Below are positions 58,478 through 64,000 of a DNA stretch of 64,000 nucleotides, piece by piece. The notes under the pieces are model-generated. The model was given only the letters and a program-made list of their open reading frames with translations. It did no database searches and was not told where the DNA came from. How positions within the stretch are numbered: position 1 is the stretch's first letter; the number at the start of each line of letters is the position of its first letter. The position numbers and the translations under genes were made by a program. Source of the stretch: Hemileia vastatrix (lineage: Eukaryota; Basidiomycota; Pucciniomycetes; Pucciniales; Zaghouaniaceae); the NCBI GenBank assembly GCA_030280995.1, contig JASXTE010000019.1, forward strand, positions 9,349,501 to 9,413,500, written 5' to 3'.

Positions 58478-59283
58478 TGTCATGCGCCATGTGACACTCG
58501 AGGAAAAAGCAGTTCATTAAATCAATAATAAAGAGGTCTAAATCCATATTCAAAGCGCAGAAGCAATTCTACATAGCAACTGCAACTTTCCTTTGTGTAT
58601 TCACTATTCAACCACGCTAATCTAAAACTTTAAATCTAAATTGGTTAATCTCTCAATAGTGTGTTCAGTCTTTTCTTCAATAGGCGAAGCACAGAAAAAC
58701 GGCCAATGCAATATTCCGCTAAAGGTTTATTATGTTTCTGTGGGTTATTAACAGGGGTAGTGAGCATGGACGGGATGGTTAGTGGAGGGTCAAAGGTTAA
58801 CGGATGTTAGTGAGGAGGGTCCAGGTGTAACGGGTGTTTTTTCGGAGTTCTGTGGTGTGTGGAATGATGGATAGGCATTAGGTCAATGCAAGGAGGAGTA
58901 GTGGATATAAAAGGGATTGGATTTTGGTACTACATTCTTTAGAATTAAATTATAAAATGTATATATAGTTAATAGTGGTAAATCTTCAGGTTAAATCATT
59001 ATTATTGTACATTTCCTTATTTTCTCAGTAATCATTTCTAAAACTTAAATCTTTGATTATTGAGTTTGAAACCCTTTGTGAGATCCTAAGAATATTAATA
59101 TTAACTTTAAATTATATTGAGATTCTTATCAAACATATCTCAAAGAAGCAGCTCTTCCTTCGACTCATCTTTGAATCACTTCCCCAAATATTTCCTCTGT
59201 ACTTCGAAGAAGTCTCTAAACTCCTCCCTTCATCTCACTTTTGAGGAACACCCTCAACCTTGTGCATAGGTCTTCTGGTGACA
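58478..59283 (+). repeat. 5' LTR of Ty3 element C (806 bp)
   Basis: TGTCATGCG at the left and GGTGACA at the right, homologous throughout to the two solo LTRs. It is followed directly by internal DNA and not by a copy of the left flank, which distinguishes it from a solo LTR. Confidence 0.9.
58916..58924 (+). promoter_or_regulatory. TATA box of the LTR
   Basis: TATAAAAGG is conserved at the same place in all three LTRs (30554, 55587, 58916), about 360 bp before the LTR end. Confidence 0.55.
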
Positions 59284-59360
59284 GTATAATTTAATTCTAT
59301 GTATTTCTCATTCTTTTGCACTACTATTTCCTTTTTCAGGTGTTTTTAAATTCTTTAAAA

Positions 59361-60517
59361 ATGGCACCTGTTCAATGCACTCTTCCTACGGGCGCTACTA
59401 CTAGGGCTCACACCAGAGGCAGGCCAACAGCCACACGGCCTGTTTCCCGCACTCACTCTCTGAAACTTCTCAACATTAGGGAACGGGAACACTCAGTCTA
59501 ATATGTGGAAGACATCCCCCAGGATTTTGATGATTCTAGCGATGAAGCAGAAGGAGAGAATACAATGCATGAGGCACTGTCTGCCCCTGCTACTCACCCT
59601 TCTGGTGAACCTTTGGAACATAGATCATCTAATTCTCTAGAAGACTTCATGAGACTTCTCATGAAAATTCTTTCAAATCCAACGTCTTTGGAAGGATCAA
59701 AATTCAAAACTCCTTACATGAAATCTCCTGACAAATTTGATGCAGAACACCCAGACAGATTTCACCCCTTCTTGCAAACCTGCAAGCTCCTGTTCCATAA
59801 TGATCCTCAAACTTTCAATAACAACCAATCAAAGGTTGTTTACGCTTCTTCATTCCTAGCCGGAAAAGCAGCATGATGGTTCGAACCTTATCTTCTCATG
59901 CTCTCTTTTACAGAAACCCACTTACTTATCAATAACTCTGAAAAGTTTGAAGACCAACTTTTTACGTTGTTTGGTGACCCTAATGAGACTGACAACGGGG
60001 AAATTGAACTTTATTTCCTCTGCATGAGTGATAATGGTAAAGCCTCTGACTATATCTCAAACTTCAGCGCACTTCAAACTTGTGTAGGTTGGAATGATGC
60101 TGCCTCAAATATCATTTCAAAAAGGGACTTCCTTTGAGGATTCTAGATCAATTAAATCTTCATGGTCAGAAGATGACTACCTTAACATATTTAATGGATC
60201 AAACCCTTGAGCTTCACAGCATTTACCAAGGACGACTACAATATTTTCAATATGCCAGCAAATCTCAGGGTTTAAATTTAAAATCGGGACCTTCTTTACA
60301 CCCACGGCCAACTCAATCCTCCTCGACTCAATCCAAGCCCAATAAGGGAAAGGAAAAACCTCGACCGAAAGGCTCAACCCCAGGCAATATCAGTAAGGTA
60401 TTGGACCCAAAATGGGAACTTAAAGAAGCTGAGAGGAAGAGAAGAGAAGAAAATGGGCTATGTATTTATTGTGGGGGTAAGCACAAGCTAGAAGATTGTG
60501 TGAAGTTGAAGGAATGA
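59361..60517 (+). pseudogene. Ty3 element C gag
   Basis: ATG 59361 begins MAPVQCTLPTG. Stops occur at 59499 (TAA), 59874 (TGA) and, at the end, 60515 (TGA). A one-base frameshift near 60100-60120 must be read to join the blocks LFTLFGDPNE and KGLPLRILDQL, both typical of rust-type Ty3 gag. The core block KFDAEHPDRFHPFLQTC and SSFLAGKAA lie at 59730-59873. The zinc knuckle CIYCGGKHKLEDC has only three residues between the second Cys and His where four are usual. Gag forms the particle and binds the RNA. Confidence 0.85.
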
Positions 60518-60658
60518 GAAGGTACTAGTTCAAGGTCAAAAAACTAGTAGATAGTTTACTTTTGTGCAAAGAAAACTATCTTATCTCTCCCAGTGCACAT
60601 AACCTCCATGTCTTAAGGACTGGATTTGCCTTAAACTGCTTGAAATTCATTCTTTTTT

Positions 60659-63600
60659 ATGGAGTATACTCCCTTCAGTTGTCTCATAGACTCTAAAGCT
60701 TCAATTTCTTATGTCAGTTTATCTTTTGCCGAGAATTTAAAGCTGAAATTCACAGATATTGGTCAAACTCCAATTTATTTGGTCCAATCAGAGGAACCCA
60801 AATATTGGGTAAGTAAGAAAGTTTTATGGGTTTTCAAGTTTCCAAATTTTCCCCCCTTTGAGTGGGAATTGTCAGTCTTGGACGCCCCAAGAATGGACAA
60901 TACCATTCTTGGCCATGACTATTTGACTCATTGAAATCCTGAAATTGATTGGTCACAGGGATTGATCATCCCACGTGCTAAGTATATTTCTGATTCTTCA
61001 ATGCAGGTCAATAGGGAGTTAAACAACCCGCATGTCAATGTCCTGCTAGAGGAAAAATCTCTGCCAGACAACTTGCAAGCATCTGATCTTTCTCTAAATG
61101 AGTAATTGGCTAACCCTTCTAGCTCAATCACTTCACTCAAAGAGGATTTAAATTGCCTCGAAGTAGTCAAATTATTCTCTCTCAATTCTGGTCTTTCCTT
61201 GACAGATTCTCTTAAAGATAATGAGGACAACCAAATCATCTTTGAAGCCATTAAATCAACTCTACTGGAAATCTATCACAATTTCCTTGATTTTTTCTCA
61301 ATGCGCAAGGCCGATAAGTTACCACCTCATTGACCCTACAACCATCAAATAGAGTTAATAGGTCCTGTCTATTCTTTTTCAAAGGACAAATCTCAAGTTC
61401 TTCAAGACTACATTGCAGAGAATGTAGCCAAAGGTTTCATCAGAGCCAGTAAATCTCCAACTGGATCCTCTGTTTTTTTTGTAAAGAAAAAGGATGGTAG
61501 CCTTAGGTTGTGTGTTGACTATAGAAAGCTCAACACAGTCACTAAGAAAAATGCATATCCTGTTCCCCCTATTCAATTGCTTCTTACCCTTTTCAATGGT
61601 GCTAATTTATTTTCTAAAATTTATCTTAGAGGTGCTTATAATCTTATTTGCATTGCGGAAGGTCATGAACCACTGACTGCAATGCACACTAGATTTGGTA
61701 GTTTTGAATATTTAGTCAGGCCTTTTGGATTGTGTAACGCACCCTCTAATTTTCAAACTTTTATTAATGAAATCTTTCAAGATGTTGTCAAACAATTTGT
61801 TGTTTTCTATTTAGACAATATTTTAATTTTCTCAACGACACTTGATGAACATATTCATCATGTTTTACAGGTTCTAAATTTCCTTCGGGATCAGGGTCTC
61901 TATTCCAAGCACAATAAATGAAAATTCAATCTTAAATCTATTGATATTTTGGGTTTTACATTCTCCACAGATGGTTTAGTCATGGACAACAAAAAGGTCC
62001 AAAAAGTCCTGGAATGGCCTGAGCCCAAAAACGTTAGATCCCTCCAAGTATTTTTAGGTTTTGCCAATTTCTATAAAATATTTATTAAAGATTACTCTAA
62101 AACTATTTCCAATCTTACTTCCCTTCTTAGAAAAGATACCCCTTTTGTTTTTACTTCTACAGCACGAAAGGAATTTGAAGCATTGAAGACTGCGTTCACC
62201 ACAGCTCCAATTCTTTGTCACTTTGATCCTTCTGCTTCAACAATATTCGAGACAGATGCTAGCAGTTATGCTATTGCAGGGGTCATCTCTCAATTAAATC
62301 CTGAAACAAAATTGTTTCATCCTGTTGCTTTTGAGTCACGCAAACTCATTGCAGCAGAATTAAATTATTGAATTCATGACAAAGAGCTTTTAGCTATCAT
62401 TCATTGTCTTAAAAAATGGCACTCTTTTCTTCTCAGCCTAGAAAGTCCTTTTCAGATCCTGACTGACCATAATTATTTGAAATACTTTATGTCTTCCAAA
62501 GTGTTAACCAGGCTTCAGGCCAGGTGGGCTGAATTTCTGTCTGAATTTCCGTTTTCTATTTCCTATTTCCCAGGTAAGAACTGTATTGTCCCAGATATCC
62601 TGTCACGTTGGGACAACATTTACCCACAGCCGGGGGACGCATTTGCAGACAAGAGCCCAGTAAATGTGAAATAAATATTCAACAAATCAATGTTAACAAC
62701 TCATCAACTTAATTTGATGACAATTCAATCTTTTCAAAATCTACTATCCAACATCCTCAAAGCTCAGTCAAAGGAAAATTATTGTTTAGGGTTAAAAGAC
62801 AAAATACTCTTGAAGCAAGAGGCCAAAAGACTTAGTATTGAATCAGGTCTATTAGTTTTGGAAGGTAGAGTAGTCATACCTGAAAAAAATGAAATAAAAT
62901 TATGAATTTTCAATAGTTGACATGATTCTCCATTAGCTGGTCATTTTGGTGTTGATAAAACCTACCAGTTAATAGCGAGGTATTTCTTCTGGCCAGGAAT
63001 GACCAGAGAAATCAAGGCCTATATAAGATCTTGTTACAAATTTAATAGGAATAAGGCTCCCCGTCACTGGAAGCATGGGTTGCTTTAACCACTTCCTATT
63101 CCCTCTAAAAATTGGGAATCTTTATTGATGGATTTTATTTCTCAACTTCCTCTTTCTAATAATTTTGATGCTATATTAGTAATAGTAGATAGATTTTCAA
63201 AAATGTCTATTTTCATAATAACCACTACTACTGCTATAGAAGAATCTTTGTCAAAATTGTTTCTAGAATATTTATTTTTCAAACATGGCTTACCTAATGA
63301 TATTATTTCAGATAGAGCCTCATTGTTTGTATCCACATTCTGGACTCAATTGTGTCAACAACTAAATATCACAAGAAATCTCTCCATGGCCTATCATTCT
63401 GAAACCAATGGGCAAACGGAAAAGATCAATCAAATCCTCGAGCAATACCTCCGAATGTATGTCAGTTATCAACAAGACGATTGGACTACATGGTTACCAT
63501 TGGCTGAATATGCTTATAATAAGTCGACTCATTCTTCGACACAACAATCTCCTTTTGAAACTTTTTATGGAAGACATCCTTTATTCAACTCAATCCATGT

Positions 63601-63755
63601 AGGAGCTAGTCATCCTGTGGAACATTATCTTCGAACCATATCACGACTCCAAGAAGAACTTAAATCAAACTTGGAATTAGCAATTCAAAGGTACAAGGAG
63701 CAGGCAGACAAACATTGACAATCTTCTCCTTCCTTTAAACCAGGCAACAAAGTAT
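60659..63755 (+). pseudogene. Ty3 element C pol (protease, RT, RNase H, integrase)
   Basis: A single frame runs from 60659 to 63718 with stops at 60932, 61103, 61331, 61919, 62369, 62672, 62903, 62918, 63086 and 63716. Protease has DSKA where DS/TGA is expected. RT has CVDYRKLN, a KIYLRGAYN block (Asp to Tyr) and FYLDNILIF (second catalytic Asp to Asn). RNase H keeps ETDASSYA and LTDHN. Integrase has GHFGVDKTYQLI, a finger with one Cys as Phe, LMDFISQLP, ISDRASLF and TNGQTEKINQ. The RT and protease changes alone would abolish activity. It is interrupted after FKPGNKV by the element at 63756. Confidence 0.9.
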
Positions 63756-64000
63756 CACCACGCAATATAGGGGGAGGACTTGCTAGCAAGTCCGCAACTT
63801 GAAGTCAGATGGAAATCAGATGGAACTCAGACTGAAGTAATACTGAACTTTCACTTGAAGTATCACACAAATAACAATGGATCTATATTGAAAACATAGT
63901 GAAAGTGTGAGGATAACTGAATGGAAGCCAGAAAAAATCATTCCATTAGTCTACTCAATGCAAAGTATTTTTTGAAGATCAGTGACTTTTTCTATTACCT
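63756..64000. mobile_element. CACTA-like element D, left end
   Basis: CACCACGCAATATAGGGGG, then GGACTTGCTAGCAAGTCC and AGATGGAACTCAGACTG repeats, as in MITEs 1 and 2. TAT precedes it (63753-63755). The right end is outside the window. Confidence 0.8.

Larger units (their letters stand above)
58478..63755 (+). mobile_element. Ty3/gypsy element C (family of the solo LTRs), cut by a CACTA-like insertion
   Basis: It consists of a 5' LTR, gag and pol in the standard order. The right part, with the end of pol and the 3' LTR, lies outside the window beyond the insertion starting at 63756. Coding sequence is mostly alignable but carries at least 13 in-frame stops and one frameshift. No TGG-type primer site follows the LTR, so it may prime differently or the site has decayed. 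Confidence 0.9.

Noticed and set aside
1..64000. tRNA, rRNA or other stable RNA genes
   Set aside because: No cloverleaf, A/B-box pair or rRNA core sequence was recognised by eye; a tRNAscan run would be decisive.

Overview
The window looks like fungal nuclear DNA from a large, very AT-rich, transposon-packed genome, most likely a rust fungus (Pucciniales). That assignment rests on recalled family resemblance of the gag-pol, PIF/Harbinger, Myb/SANT-like and Tet-like proteins, not on a database search. I see no intact host gene, no tRNA or rRNA and no CRISPR. Nearly everything recognisable is a mobile element or its remains, and no element encodes a complete set of intact proteins.

Layout. 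1-1731: internally deleted Ty3/gypsy remnant (+). 4093-4651: fragment of a PIF/Harbinger-like transposon (-). 4859-11336: a nearly full-length copy of the same kind, with recognisable terminal inverted repeats (TIRs) and a 3-bp target-site duplication (TSD). It carries a DDE transposase (+), a candidate Tet-like 2OG-Fe(II) dioxygenase gene (-), hairpin-forming tandem repeats and a Myb/SANT-like gene (-). 11337-15509: degraded LTR-like DNA, a 1.1-kb repeat and a pentanucleotide microsatellite.

15527-36402: a second transposon with the same gene order, blown open by nested insertions. A 272-bp MITE sits in its transposase. A 14.8-kb Ty3 element (19237-34008, -) sits in its tandem repeats. Inside that Ty3 element lie a lightly damaged Ty1/copia element (21139-26298, TSD CCAAC) and a solo LTR (30128-30926, TSD GGTAC).

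36403-55000: AT-rich DNA dominated by a CACTA-like TIR family with 3-bp TSDs: element A (37856-42699), element C (43405-52975) with element B (44788-50580) nested in it, MITEs, and two broken Zn2Cys6-like genes. No transposase is visible in these. 55155-55964: second solo LTR (TSD CTTTT). 55965-57780: unrecognised broken coding DNA. 58478-63755: Ty3/gypsy element of the solo-LTR family (+), riddled with stops and interrupted by another CACTA-like end at 63756.

The most interesting object is the PIF/Harbinger-like transposon. Two independent copies share transposase, candidate Tet-like dioxygenase, hairpin repeats and Myb/SANT-like gene in the same order and orientation. The dioxygenase genes share a short intron at the same site. 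A Tet-type enzyme acts on modified bases in DNA, and the stop-codon spectrum of the 58-64 kb element suggests cytosine deamination, so a transposon that carries its own base-modification enzyme is a testable idea here.
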